DNA of 64,000 bases from NCBI GenBank assembly GCA_020746835.1, contig JAGPNK010000001.1, positions 4,402,001 through 4,466,000 on the forward strand. Reading direction: 5' to 3'. Source of the DNA: Stachybotrys elegans. Taxonomy: Eukaryota; Ascomycota; Sordariomycetes; Hypocreales; Stachybotryaceae. Numbering within the stretch: the stretch's first letter is position 1; each line of letters starts with the position of its first letter. The notes beneath the pieces are model-generated. The model searched no databases. It saw only the letters and a list, made by a program, of their open reading frames with translations, and had not been told where the DNA came from. Below are positions 24,790-35,975 of the stretch, one piece after another. The translations under genes and the position numbers were made by a program.

Positions 24790-25024
24790 GTAAGCCTTGA
24801 CTGTGACATGCACACCTTGATTGCACCCAAATTTGTCGTCGCTTCATTGCATTATCATGCGCTTGTCGGCCACTAGCCTTGCTTCTCCGCCGTATACGTC
24901 AAGTTCACCATCTCAACTCCCTAAAGCCTTCGACACACATCCTCCATACATTATACATACTTGCCCCTGCCGGCGCCTTCTCTCCAACTCCTGGCTAACT
25001 TCCTGCAAGACACTTCGTACATAG
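24790..25024 (+). other. Candidate 5' UTR intron of the forkhead gene
   Basis: A GTAAGC donor at 24790, a CTAAC branch site at 24995-24999 and a TAG acceptor ending at 25024 outline a 235-bp intron 77 bases before the start codon. A CAAG acceptor ending at 25009 is an alternative. This is inferred from signals only, since there is no reading frame to test it. Confidence 0.4.
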
Positions 25025-25101
25025 CTCCTCGACCATTGTATCGTTCCGTTACCGTTCACCGCTCATCTTGACCACCGGCTTGGACCTCTCGACTGGCCGC
25101 A

Positions 25102-27369
25102 ATGGCCGCACCAATCAACTTCTTCGGCTCTGAAGAGCCTGTCCACATCTTCCAGGACGATCTCTACGACACCGGCGCCTCCCTACCAATGCCTAGTCAG
25201 GCCCCAATGCCCGCCTATTCGAACCAGCAGCGCCGGCCCTTGAGCAACGCAAGCTCCAACGTCGCTCTCAACCCTCCCGCCAACTTTTCCTCCACCTACT
25301 CGCCTCACAAAGCCAAGTCGTCATCGCCGCGATCACCTCTCAAGCCTTCACATAACAGCCGACTCAATGCCGTGCCCATGGCCCCTCCCCCTGGCAAGAC
25401 CCCTTTGACCGACTCGCTCAACAAGAAGCCACATCTGTCCAACTTTAAGACAGCATCCCAGAAGCAGAACTTCGACCTGAGTTTATTGGGCTACGGCAAC
25501 GAGAACATGTTTCCCCAAATTCATCCGGCACCACCGATAAATTTTGGCGTCGACACTTCATACCAGAAACCCAACGGCAAACGCGTGTTGCTCGAGGCGG
25601 CCCCAATCAGCGAATCCCGGCCTGTCAAAAAGACGAAGACGGACGACCAGGCTCTCCCTCCACACGACTCCTTCCCGCCCATTATCGACACCGGCAAGAA
25701 GCCCACTCTCAGTTATGCGCAGCTCATTGGCATGGCCATTCTAAGGTCACCCATGAGACGCCTGACCCTGTCACAGATCTACAAATGGATCAGCGATAAC
25801 TACAGCTTCTACGGCCCTACCGATGCTGGCTGGCAAAACAGTATTCGACACAACCTCAGCCTTCACAAGAGCTTCGTCAAAATCGAGCGACCCAAGGACG
25901 ATCCTGGAAAGGGAAACTACTGGGCTATTGCACCTGGGCAGGAACATCAATACCTAAGGGAGAAACCCACCAAGAAAGCTGCACCTACAGCTGAGAACCT
26001 GCCCGTCATGTCGACTCGCCTCGAGCCTTCACGCCCTTCGACAGCTCCCACCCCGGTTCTGGCCCACGAACGCATCGTCTCCCAACCGCCTCCTGCTACC
26101 CAGCCCTCGCTGCCGCCTCTGCCCTCCTCTCAGCCTCTCATTTCTACGCAGGGCGAGCCCTCTTCTGATGCTACGATCCCCGTGTCAGATAGTGCTGCCC
26201 CGGATGAGAACGGAGACAAGCATGGCGATAGTGAGCTACCTCACGAGTCGCTTTACTCGCCCCTTCCTGCTGCTATGCACTCGTCGCCCCCTGCTCCTCG
26301 TCAGATGACGTCCAGGAGTGGCACACCGCCACCCATGATGCACCAGCCAACCTCATCGGTCCCCCGTGCTCGCAAGCGAAAGTCTGCTTCCATGGATGAC
26401 AGTGGCTATATTTCTTCTCTGGAATCCTCCGCCATGCGCCCTAACCAAAAGTCTCTGCTCCTGACATCGGAGGCCGATCGCCCGCGTTTCAGAAAACGCC
26501 CTTGCGGTCGTGCCGAGGAGGAGATTGCTCGTCTTCGAAACTCGTCGCCATACAGCCCAACCAAAGGTCGCTCGCACACCTCGTACGGACCCATTTCTTC
26601 ATCGCCCTTGCGCCAGGCCCAGGATCGTCAAATGCTCCCGCCTCTGACACCTAAGGTACGAATGAGGCCGCCGCCCCCTCCACCTCAGTCTGCCTCTCCG
26701 GATACCACGCTCCGCTTGCACCGCTCCATGGTTTCGACAATGCTCCAGTCTCCCCTTCATAGAGTGGCGGGTCTTGGTGAAGAATGTGTTCCTTGGAGCC
26801 CGGCCTTCAAACTCGATGATGCACTGTACAACTTTGACGAAGAGGGAGTCTCGACCGACTTCGACATTTTCCAGGACATGCCCAACCTAGATGATAACAT
26901 CTTCGCCGGCCTCGGACCCATCGACAACCAGTCTCCTGTGAAGCGGTCGGCTAAGCGTGCTCGTCTGGATCGCTCTGTCTCGACCTCGGTACTTGACGAC
27001 GTTACCAATTCTGCGACGAAGAAGCCAATCACTTCTGCACCTCTGCTCAAGGCACCCGAGCAACAGCCGATGACATTCTTCGATACGCCCAGCAAGGCAT
27101 TCGAGGGTCTTAGCTCCCCTTCCAAGCTTTTCCAGGACTCTCCCATCAGGGGCAATTCGCCGACCAAGTTTTCGAGCTTCCTCCAGGGAGCCGATGCTGA
27201 CTGGTCCAACCTGATGATGGATTCGAATGGATTTACTGGTGCTGGTGCTGGCACGGCTGAAAGTGGCGGTCTGGACATTCTTCAGGGTTTCCAGAAGATC
27301 GGATCAGGAACTCAGCCATCTAGGCGCAACAAGCCCGGAATGACGAGAAGTTCCACGACCAATTTTTAA
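25102..27369 (+). CDS. Forkhead (winged-helix) transcription factor, Sep1/Hcm1-like
   Basis: A single uninterrupted exon encodes 755 residues. The forkhead domain lies at about 200-285: it begins PTLSYAQLIGMAIL, includes LSQIYKWI and GWQNSIRHNLSLHKSF (the recognition-helix region), and ends with GKGNYWAIAPG. The rest is Pro/Ser-rich and probably disordered. A basic cluster (RARKRKS) and acidic C-terminal patches (FNFDEEGVSTDFDIF-like region, DMPNLDDNIF) could serve nuclear import and activation. I see no FHA domain, which argues against the Fkh1/Fkh2 group and for the Sep1/Hcm1 group that drives cell-cycle and septation genes in yeasts. Several SP/TP sites suggest CDK control (inference). The long pyrimidine-rich leader and possible UTR intron suggest layered regulation. 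Confidence 0.85.
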   Translation: MAAPINFFGSEEPVHIFQDDLYDTGASLPMPSQAPMPAYSNQQRRPLSNASSNVALNPPANFSSTYSPHKAKSSSPRSPLKPSHNSRLNAVPMAPPPGKTPLTDSLNKKPHLSNFKTASQKQNFDLSLLGYGNENMFPQIHPAPPINFGVDTSYQKPNGKRVLLEAAPISESRPVKKTKTDDQALPPHDSFPPIIDTGKKPTLSYAQLIGMAILRSPMRRLTLSQIYKWISDNYSFYGPTDAGWQNSIRHNLSLHKSFVKIERPKDDPGKGNYWAIAPGQEHQYLREKPTKKAAPTAENLPVMSTRLEPSRPSTAPTPVLAHERIVSQPPPATQPSLPPLPSSQPLISTQGEPSSDATIPVSDSAAPDENGDKHGDSELPHESLYSPLPAAMHSSPPAPRQMTSRSGTPPPMMHQPTSSVPRARKRKSASMDDSGYISSLESSAMRPNQKSLLLTSEADRPRFRKRPCGRAEEEIARLRNSSPYSPTKGRSHTSYGPISSSPLRQAQDRQMLPPLTPKVRMRPPPPPPQSASPDTTLRLHRSMVSTMLQSPLHRVAGLGEECVPWSPAFKLDDALYNFDEEGVSTDFDIFQDMPNLDDNIFAGLGPIDNQSPVKRSAKRARLDRSVSTSVLDDVTNSATKKPITSAPLLKAPEQQPMTFFDTPSKAFEGLSSPSKLFQDSPIRGNSPTKFSSFLQGADADWSNLMMDSNGFTGAGAGTAESGGLDILQGFQKIGSGTQPSRRNKPGMTRSSTTNF

Positions 27370-28399
27370 CTTGAATCTGCGCATCCATAATTTTTGTCCC
27401 CTCCATCAGCAGAGACGAGAATGCCCAGGAGGCCAAAGAAAAAATTACTTGACGATATCACGATGACACGACACCGAAACGGCGGATGGACCCCGGGCTC
27501 CCAGTGCTTTTTGCTCAACCTACGAAGGTATCCAGCAGGATGTAGAGTTGGGATGAGCCAGTTTGGGCTGAGATCTCTATTGACTTCACAGCCAGAACAG
27601 TAACAAAGGCGTTGCAAGGATACAGCGACGGATGGATGTTGGAAATTCTTTTGCTCTTGAGCGGCAAAGGAGTGCTCGCAGCAGCAATTTCGAAACATCT
27701 TGTGCTTTTGGTCCTGCTTTTATTGCATTATTTCTGTCTCTTTTCTCTTTCATGATTCTTTGATTCTTGTTTCTCTTTTGATTCATTCGAGCCTTGTACA
27801 GGAAAGCCTTGACTGCCTTTTTGATTCTCTTTGGATGTTTGGCGTCTTTGGTTTGGAAGGGGCACAACATGGACATGCAGTTTGGCACTATGCATTTTCT
27901 CTGACGCGCAAAGATGAATATGGGATCACAGCAGCGTATTTTGTTTCTTTCATAATCTACGAGGCAAAGGGCCGCCTTATAATGAGTACATGTTGCTTCG
28001 CTTGTCCCGCACCAGCGTGGCTTTACGTTGCCCGTTTGTTATACTTGGTAATCAATAGCACAACATGAATCGCAGTTCTCATCTTATAAAAAGCACTAAT
28101 CTGATCATTTGAACTCCCATGTCACATCGGCTTGAGAACTTGCAAGGAGTAGGAGAGGAAATGGGGTATCTATTGCGATAATAATACTGACCTTTCTGAT
28201 AACCCAGCCCAGCCGACACCCTCTGCATTGGAAAACCCAGACGCCCTCTTCTTTAGAACGCCAAAAAACACCCCGAACCAGAGCGCCCGAAAGCACGTGT
28301 TACCACACAGGCTAAATATGTACAGCAATTGCGAGTCTATAAGAGCCACCCCTTTCTCCATGTCTTGCGATATCCCAGACACAAGCTGGTGGCATCCCT
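27370..28399. other. Convergent intergenic region, forkhead gene / ATG101
   Basis: About 1 kb between two stop codons, AT-richer than the exons. No gene seen. Confidence 0.55.
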
Positions 28400-29110
28400 C
28401 TAGTAGATACCCATGCGGGCAGCCCAGCCAGTCTCTTTTTGATCAATGTTGATCTTGTAAGGAAATGGGTTGGCGGTCTGAGTGGTGATGGGCGGTATGT
28501 GATCGGTGTGTGTATTGACGAAAGTGACAATCTTCATAGTCGTAGTGAGGAGTGTCTGCTCCATGGCTCGGCGGACCTTAGCGCGTTCTGTTGCGCGCAA
28601 GGAGTCAGTAACAGCAGTAAACAGAGATTGGTACATGAGCTAGAGAGACCTACCGCTCTCGGTCCTGGGCTCGGCGACCGTCACTTTAACGGTCCAGCAC
28701 TCCCAGCATACCTCCTCCTCGCGCGTGAGCCACATCTTCTTGTGACGCTTCTCGAAGAACTGGACGGCGATCTGGCCACGGCCGCCGCCGTTCCCCGCGA
28801 TGGCGGAGGAGGAGCGGTCGGCGTCAATCTGGCGCTCGAGAGCCCTGGCGCGCTGGTCGATCATGGTGTCAAGCTCATTGTCGTCGACGTAGGGCAGTGT
28901 CAGCCCGAGGACTTCGCGCGTGTGAGGGACGAGGGACGGGAAGAAGCGGTTGAAGAAGATTGTGTGGAGGATTCCTGCAGGGCCTCGTCGTTAGCAAAGG
29001 GCGCGCCGTCGGGCCAGCGGGGAGGGCGGCTTACCTTTGACGACTTCGCGGAGAGACCTAGGGTCCGCGAAGACGTCGAGGATAAACTCGGGCGGTTCTT
29101 TCTGCTCCAT
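28400..29110 (-). CDS. ATG101: ATG101, HORMA-domain autophagy initiation protein
   Basis: Reverse-strand exons 29110-29035, 28974-28654 and 28587-28400 give 194 residues. Both introns (60 and 66 bp) have canonical ends, and the junctions give VVKGILHTIFFNRFF and TESERAKVRRAMEQTL. Family signatures are the early VVKGILHTIFFNRFFP segment, QIAVQFFEKRHKKMW, the WECWTVKV strand with its tryptophan pair, and the C-terminal IPPITTQTANPFPYKI. Atg101 is a HORMA protein that pairs with the Atg13 HORMA domain in the Atg1/ULK kinase complex and stabilises it. Budding yeast lacks it and uses Atg29/Atg31, while most other fungi keep it. The gene is head-to-head with PEX3 with 839 bp between start codons. 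The forward-strand 230-codon ORF over it is an antisense shadow. Confidence 0.88.
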
Positions 29111-29949
29111 GGCGAGGGCGTCGGAAGTTGAGCTGACAATTGGCGGGGGAGGCTGGACGGACGATGAGTAGTATAATGGGATAGTCGTGGGATTGATTGT
29201 CGGGGGTAAGGCTGGCTGTGTAGAGTATGCTCTAGATAAGCGACGAGAGAAATACGGTGCAGGACGAGGGGATTGTTGAGAGGCTGAACTTTATATAAGA
29301 TGGAAAGGATTTGGGTGAGTGCCGCTGTTCAAGTGGCCGGGTATGACACAACGATGAACTGGAAGGAAGGTTGGCTGCACACTGGCAGCTTTCCCGTTCA
29401 GGTCCTTCCCCTCCCCCACCACCTAAACTCTGGGCCCCCTCTGACGCACCCTGTTTCCCCTACAACTTACCCAGTACCAGTACGGAGTACAGCGCGAAGG
29501 CGATAAGCGATAAGCTGCTCGCTGGCATCGGCACGTGTGCCGAGAAAGAGAGAGGGACGCCTAGGTACTATCCGCATGCATGTCCAGCCTGCCAATTTTA
29601 ATTACAAGGAGAGAGAGGGAGGTACCTGCCGCACCACAAGCGATTGGCGCCGGGCCGAGGTAACTTGGAGTTTAGTAGTTGGTCGACGTCAGGCAATCAG
29701 CAGTCACTTGTCCATCATCCATTTTCCCCATCGATACGGCGGCACCCGAGCACGTCAAAAACACACCCATCACCACAATATCCCATTTTCTCACGTGCTC
29801 GGCCGAACACCTTCCTATCTTCCTGGCTTGCCCGCCCGTTGTTCGCTGCGCCTGATTTGCCACGCGAATCGCCGAGTGCCGTTCGTGATACGCACCTGCG
29901 TCCTCCGCCCTTGCTCGCTCCATGCGTTCCTGAACTTTGGCACTCGACC
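29111..29949. promoter_or_regulatory. Divergent ATG101/PEX3 promoter region
   Basis: An 839-bp head-to-head region. A TATATAA box is at about 29291 and a TACGGAGTAC motif at 29481-29490. Which gene the TATA box serves cannot be told from sequence. Confidence 0.5.
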
Positions 29950-31634
29950 ATGTTCTCGTCGGCGCGGCGCTGGTTGCGCCAGAACAGGACGCCCATAGCG
30001 ATTGGCGTTGGCGTCATTGGGGCCGGCTACGTCGCGACGCAGTATGTCATCTCCAAAATAAACGATGCGCGCGAGCGCATGAGTACCGACCGCATCGCCA
30101 AGGAAAAGTAAGTTGAAGAAGAATCAGCCGTCCTGCCGTGCTTCGTTGTTGCTCACACTCTGCCGGCAGCTTGCGGCGTCGCTTCGAGCAGAACCAGGAG
30201 GATTGCACCTTTACAGTTCTCGCCCTCCTGCCAACCGCTACGACCAACATCCTCACGACCCTGGATACAGAGAGCATTACGTACGAGATTCAGCAGATGA
30301 AGACGTCGTCCAAGAACAATAAGAGCACCTCTAGCGATTCCACCGGTCCGCCTAGCATCGCCGACACTACGCTCACTGAAGAAGATGGCAAGAGCATGAT
30401 TAGCATGAGCGAGAGCGGCATTCACGCCACACCGATACCTCCTACGGACAAGCTCGCCCCTCAGCCAGATGATGCTGTCCAGAAAACCCGAAAGACCAAG
30501 CGGCAGCTATGGGATGACTTGACAATCAGCGGTATGCGTGCCTCCCTGAGATAACCGAACGAGTATGACGCGCAGCAGAGTGCTAACTTGAATGGATTTC
30601 TAGCTGTCACCCGAGCCTTCACTCTGGTCTACACCCTTGCGCTGCTCGCCATGCTCACCCGAGTGCAGCTCAATCTCCTCGGTCGACGCAGCTACCTGAC
30701 CAGCGTCGTGGCACTTGCGACTGGTACCCAGCAAGCCACCATTAGCCTCGAGAACAACGATGACGATAACCCTGAGCAGGCCTACGGTAGTGACTTTGAC
30801 ACCAACCGAAAGTACCTGACGTTTAGCTGGTGGCTGCTCAACAAAGGCTGGCTCCAGGTGATGCGCCGCGTAGAAAGCGCTGTGCGCACAGTCTTCGGGA
30901 CGCTGAGCCCCCGTGACCTAGTCAGCTTCGATCGCTTTGGCGAGCTCACCATGGAAGTGAGGAAGCTCGTTGAGGGTGCTACGCCGGAGGAGAGGAGGAG
31001 TGCCGACTGGCTGAGTTTCCTTCTGCCACCTAGAGAAGCTGAAGATGAGGTGATTCGAGCCTCGGGAATACTGGAAGACAATTCCTCTCAGGGAGGTCGG
31101 GCTGTCTCTACGTCGCCAGCGGCACTCCGGCGGCTTCTAGACGAGACGGCGGACCTCATCGAATCGCCAGCCTTCTGCCACGTGCTCACACTTCTGCTGG
31201 ACTCTGCCTTCTCTACTCTGGTAGATCAAAAGCTGGCCGCTGAAGCCTTCGAGCTGCCCGGTCCGGAGACGTCCGAGTTTGCCAACCAGCGTCGGACCAA
31301 AGTGATTCTTCTGCCCAAGATCCTGTCCGTCCTAACAAGGCAGGCCCACGTCATTGGCAACGGCGTGCCCAACGAGTACCTCCAGGAAATGGAGACAGTG
31401 GGTGCGCTCGAGGCCTTTGCCGCTGTCGTGTACTCGAGCAACTGGCAGAACGAGATCCGCGACGACGGCCCTGCCGAGAGCGTCGTGCACGTCAAGCACG
31501 AGGATGTAGCGGCGTCAACGCAGCTGTCTGTCCTGGACAAGTCGCAAAGCCAGGGCGAGGATAGCGTCGTGGTGGTCGACTCCCAGAGCACCTTTGATAG
31601 CGCGTGGGAGAAGGCGGCCGGGAAAAAGCCTTGA
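29950..31634 (+). CDS. PEX3: PEX3, peroxisomal biogenesis factor 3
   Basis: Exons 29950-30107, 30170-30531 and 30604-31634 give 516 residues. The N terminus (MFSSARRWLRQNRTPIAI) carries the basic residues and hydrophobic span (about residues 15-38) that act as the peroxisomal membrane signal. Junction one gives EKNLRRRFEQNQEDCTFTVL, the conserved Pex3 segment; junction two gives TISAVTRAFTLVYTLALL. Later conserved stretches include LTRVQLNLLGRRSYL and FSWWLLNKGW. Pex3 is an integral peroxisomal membrane protein that docks Pex19 loaded with membrane-protein cargo. In yeasts it also anchors pexophagy receptors. Introns are 62 and 72 bp; the second has a CTAAC branch. A Ser/Thr-rich insert (about residues 100-150) is longer than in yeast. 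It ends 542 bp from the convergent BET5 stop. Confidence 0.93.
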
Positions 31635-32176
31635 GAGACATGTATTATTATCATTTCCTTGCTTCGTTCTTTCGAGGGAACCGGGACGGATACGGCGATG
31701 GAGTAGCATTGAAAGCATTGGGAACATTTTCGTGGCAATGGGAGTGGAATGTACGGATGGGCGTGAATCTCAGATATTGCGACTAGATACGGTGCTTGCT
31801 GTATAAGAAAGAACCAATTACTCCGGGCAGAGCAGGTGCTCATGGTCCTGTCTTGATATCCTAACGCCCTCATGGATTCGTTATGCCACACTCCTTGCCG
31901 TGGGCTCTGCTCCCTATGTGAAGCCCAGCAACCCAACAAAGGATCTGTCAACCCCTTTGCGTTCATCGCCGTGGCTGCGCTGGCTCAATCGCGGGAAGCC
32001 TGCTGCGGCGAGTCTCATGCCGCAAGCCGATCTGCGCGTTGCTACTGTAGGCTGGGAACGGATACGGGCTCGAGGGCCGTACAGCAGTCGTGGCGTATCA
32101 GAGGCGGGCCCGTGGGATGATATCTCATCGTGGCCTGGGTATTCTGACGCTGTTTCAACGTATATTCCTTCTCGGA
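31635..32176. other. Convergent intergenic region, PEX3 / BET5
   Basis: 542 bases between two stop codons; no gene seen. Confidence 0.55.
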
Positions 32177-32767
32177 TCACATGAGGCCCCGAATGAACTG
32201 ATCCAGGCCCAGTTCGAACAGCTCGTTCTTCACGCCCTCGCCGCCTTTGTGTTCGACCGGGGAAAGGGGATTCTTGACCACTGATTAAAAGACGAGAGTT
32301 TTAGCAAAAGATCCCGGGATACGCGCTGGTTGTAGGTGCGGGAATCTTACCGTACTCAACCCATAGGTTTATGTAGATCTGGTGTAGGACGTTGCGCATG
32401 CTCATGGTCATGGTGTCGGTGAGGAGGACGAAGCGCAGGTTGGCGGGGGTCTCGTAGAAGTGCAGCTTGTACTGAGCGGTGCGGTAGCTGATAAAGGCGT
32501 CATCGTCGCCGCCGAGCTTGCGGACAATGTTGCGCAGGGAGAAGACGGTTCCGAAGATGAGCTTGGCGTCGTCCGAGGAGCGCGAGGTCGTGTCGGGCTG
32601 CGTTGAGGGGAGCCATGACTTGGAGTAGATGCACTCGGCTGTTTTGAAAGGGGTGTGTGTTAGAGATAGAGGAGACATGGGGTGAGCACTGGGACGGCTT
32701 TGTTTGGGCTCGTAGGGAAGGCAGACGTACTGTGCCGGTCGAAGATGTAGAAGGAGTAGACTGTCAT
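32177..32767 (-). CDS. BET5: BET5, TRAPP complex subunit (TRAPPC1 family)
   Basis: Reverse-strand exons 32767-32731, 32638-32351 and 32280-32177 give 142 residues. The first exon encodes only MTVYSFYIFDRH, the start typical of TRAPPC1; the 92-bp intron joins it to TECIYSKSW. The longin-fold core follows (LIFGTVFSLRNIVRKL, YRTAQYKLHFYETPANLRFVLLTD, VLHQIYINLWVEY). The last exon gives VVKNPLSP, a strongly conserved stretch, and the C-terminal ELGLDQFIRGLM. Bet5 is a core subunit of the TRAPP tethering complexes that activate Ypt1/Rab1 in ER-Golgi and autophagic traffic. The length matches the family (about 140-160). The second intron has a GTAAGA donor and a CAG acceptor. Confidence 0.92.
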
Positions 32768-33761
32768 GGTGGAGGACGGCTGGAGTGCGAACGAACAGGA
32801 GGGGTATATGCGGCGATCCCTGTGAGACTGGAGACTGGAAGCTGTAGCAAGACCAAGCAAATCCAACACGTTTGGATGGGGGGTTGTCGATGCGACAGAA
32901 GCCTATTGGTGATGTTGGGTGATCACGATGTCTATTGGGAGGCGTACCAACCCGTACTCCGTACGTTTGGTGGAGTTGATGGCGGTTTACTGTCTCTAAA
33001 CATTAATGTGGGGGGTGTTTCCTCAGGGGGTCCAAGGTGCTTTCCAATTCTGCGTCCTTATAGCGGGAGACGGATGGGGGAAAGCACCATGAAGTTGTCT
33101 CCCCCCCCCTCCAGCTTGGAATGCTAATTAAGAAGGAGAAGAAGAAGAAGAAGAAGAAGAAAAAAGAGAAGAAGAAAAAGAAGAGAAGAATGACAATGTC
33201 CAAGTAGGTAGCAAGATCTCTCTCCCAGTGTTATTCTTCTCCCCATCCCATGATATTTATGCGTGCCTTCACAGTCGGCTACACATGTGACAGACTTGCT
33301 TTCCACACGAGACAATTTCTAGAGTTCATTCGTGTCCTCTGGGCATTGGCCTTTGCCGCCACCGTCGTTAGCATTCCCCCCATCGGAGCGCCTCGCCATA
33401 CGATAGTCGCATATCTTGTACGCCAGGACGAGCCGATCAGGTGCTAAGTCGTAGGCCATGGCATGTCCTATGTTGGCAGACAGAGCCTCAGATGGCCCTT
33501 GATGGGCCACTGGCCTAATTAAAGAAACATGGAATGGACCCCACCTCCGCCTACCTTGCCTGTCAGATAATAGTTGACAGGCAGTCTACGCTTCAGCTCC
33601 CGGGGTCAGTATATCAATCGTTATTTTGTCTAATACTACCTAACCAGAGACCTGGCCAGCTGGCATCCTCTTCTCCATCCTCGGCCTGTCCAGTCCGCCA
33701 GCACCATTTCCTCCCTCCCTTGTGCGGCATAGCACAGCCTCATAGCTCGCTGGGCATCACC
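32768..33761. promoter_or_regulatory. Divergent BET5/CaMKK-like kinase promoter region
   Basis: A 994-bp head-to-head region. It holds a GTACTCCGTAC motif (32954-32964) and a 61-bp homopurine tract (33130-33190). Confidence 0.5.
33130..33190. repeat. 61-bp homopurine tract with (GAA)n core
   Basis: Every base on the forward strand is A or G, with a run of GAA triplets in the middle. Pyrimidine-only on the other strand. Confidence 0.9.
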
Positions 33762-35975
33762 ATGGACGCCGGAGCCCCGCCAAAGACCCCTCCCGAGTCT
33801 GTCGCAGCACCTGAATTCGCATCTCCGCGTGTCACCGTCGACCATCATGGAGAGGACGGAGTGGTCGCCATACCGAGTCCAAAGTAGGTTTCCCCCTGGT
33901 TGAGTTCTACCGGAAGCTCCATCGTATCCTTTTGGGACTGATGGGAAGCTGACGCCGCTGTCCGCATGCAGACTCGATCCGCCTCGCTCTCCAGGCTTCG
34001 TCAGCCCTCTCCGACAACACAAGCGCACCCCGAGCTTCCACCGCGAGGTCAAGGCAGGTGACAGACACCGAGTCTCTAGTAATACCTTGCTTACATCAAT
34101 GCGCCATTAGGAGACGCTGGATGCGCGAGTCGAGTTCTGCAGTGACGATACCGATGGCCGTACCCACCATAGGATAAACCAGTACACCATACACGATGAG
34201 ATTGGCCGGGGCTCCTATGGCGCTGTTCATAAGGCGACAGACCAATATGGCGTAGAATATGTGAGGACCCTAAAGCAACACCTGAGCACGCCTGGTGCGC
34301 ATCACGCTGACGTAGCATGCAGGCAATCAAGGAGTTCTCCAAGACCCGGTTGCGAAAGCGCGCTCAGTCCAATATCCTTCGCCAGGGGCCTCACAGATTC
34401 CCGCAGCGTGGCCGCCCAAATGCAGGCTCCCCGCTTGGGGCCTCCCCTCGCATAGGCAGCCTACGAGCTCGCGAGAGCAATGACGCTCTATACTTGATCC
34501 GCGAAGAGATGGCCATCATGATGAAGCTGAACCACCCGAACCTAGTCCAGCTCATCGAAGTTCTAGACGACCCCGAGGAAGACTCTCTCTACATGGTCAT
34601 GGAGATGTGCCACAAAGGTGTCATCATGAAGGTCGATCTCGAGTCCCAGGCCACTCCATACAGTGAGGATGAGTGCCGCTGCTGGTTCCGTGATTTGATC
34701 TTGGGTATTGAGTATTGTAAGTCCGGCGAGAGATGCAAGCCTTACTGTCAAGCAAATTCATCGGCTAACTTAACCAAGTGCACGCGCAGGGAGTCATCCA
34801 TCGAGACATCAAGCCCGATAATTTGCTCATCTCCAGTGACGACGTCCTCAAGGTGGTGGATTTTGGTGTCTCTGAGATGTTCCAGGGAACAGAGAACATG
34901 AAGACAGCCAAGTCTGCTGGCTCGCCCGCCTTCCTCCCTCCTGAGCTCTGTGGCAAGCACACCGCTGTTGAAGGCACTGCCGCCGATGTCTGGTCCATGG
35001 GTGTGACGCTTTACTGTCTCCGATATGGCCGGATTCCGTTCAACCGTGACGGAATGTTGGAGGTCTACGAGGCCATCAAGCATGACGAACCTCAATTTCC
35101 TGCTGACGAGAACCCCGACTTGGTCGACCTGTTGAAACGCCTACTCGAGAAAGACCCAGAGAAGCGTATCAAGATGCCCAAGCTACGCGTAAGGAGGCCC
35201 GGACCGCCTATCCCCCAAGGCCGACAGTACTAACAGCTAATAGGAACACCCATGGGTCACTGATCAGGGCAATTCCCCTTTACTGTCCACCGAGGAAAAC
35301 TGCGCCAAGATGGTTGAGCCGCCAAACGAGCTCGAGCTCAAGCGTGCCATTACGCCCAAAATGAACCATCTGCTTTACGTCATGAAGGTCATTCATCGCC
35401 TTAAATCGCGGCTAGCTGTCAACAAGTTGAAGCAAGAAGCAGCAGAAGGCTCCGTTTCCCTGAGCCGCGCGTCCACCATGGACGAAATTGCCATGACGGA
35501 AGAGATTGAGGCACTTCTTGCTCAACGCCGTCAAGCCCTCAAGGAAAGGTCCTCCCAGGATACATCCAGGCCCGACTCCTCTGCTACCAATCACAACGAG
35601 CCTCTCATCCTTGGAATCGGTACTGGCTCTCGGGATGCCTTCGCCATGGACGACAGCACGCCGGATGTCGTCGCAGACTCCCCCACGGCGGTTGACTTCA
35701 ACGTATACGACCGTGCCTATCAAGACGCCATTGAACGCTACGCGCACACCAACCCGTCCAGTAGACCAACCATGTACTTGACAAAATTTGTCAAGGAGAA
35801 AGATTGCTTCAAGGGGATGGACAACCTCATCGATGGATCTGAAACGTTGCCGTCCATGCTAGCAGATACCGTGAAATACTCCGCGCAACGTCTCCAGCAA
35901 AGCGCGTCACCAAGCACAGGCAAGCTGGCGCATATGGTGACAAAACTTGGCGTCTCTGAAGAAACCAAGGGATAG
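33762..35975 (+). CDS. cmkC: Ca2+/calmodulin-dependent kinase kinase-like Ser/Thr kinase (Ssp1/CmkC type)
   Basis: Six exons, 33762-33883, 33972-34053, 34111-34260, 34323-34716, 34779-35188 and 35244-35975, give 629 residues. The kinase domain has the Gly-loop GRGSYGAVH, the catalytic lysine in AIKEF (about K121), the HRD aspartate in VIHRDIKPDN (about D259), DFG at about 277-279, an activation segment GSPAFLPPEL and EHPWVT at the end. The basic insert between lysine and helix C (RLRKRAQSNILR) is the Arg/Pro-rich insert typical of CaMKK relatives, which phosphorylate CaMK or AMPK/Snf1 activation loops. The C-terminal region (MNHLLYVMKVIHRLKSRL) may include a calmodulin-binding or regulatory helix (inference). 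The exon 2 donor appears to be GC rather than GT (AAG|GCAGGT). A GT donor six bases upstream (GTCAAG) also keeps frame but is a poor match and drops two residues. Confidence 0.88.

Larger units (their letters stand above)
19599..25101. other. 5.5 kb gene-free region between PAN1 and the forkhead gene
   Basis: No convincing coding sequence on either strand. The region includes a TACGGAGTA motif (21195-21203), a purine-rich stretch (about 21420-21570), a 13-base poly-T (22907-22919), a (CT)n tract (23220-23235) and a (TCCA)6 repeat (24281-24304). From about 23500 the forward strand is strongly pyrimidine-rich, as expected of a long fungal leader; a 353-codon ORF there (23512-24573) is Ser/Pro/Leu low complexity and I do not call it a gene. 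Confidence 0.5.

Noticed and set aside
28439..29131. A 230-codon forward ORF over ATG101
   Set aside because: Antisense shadow; the reverse strand gives spliced ATG101 with family motifs.
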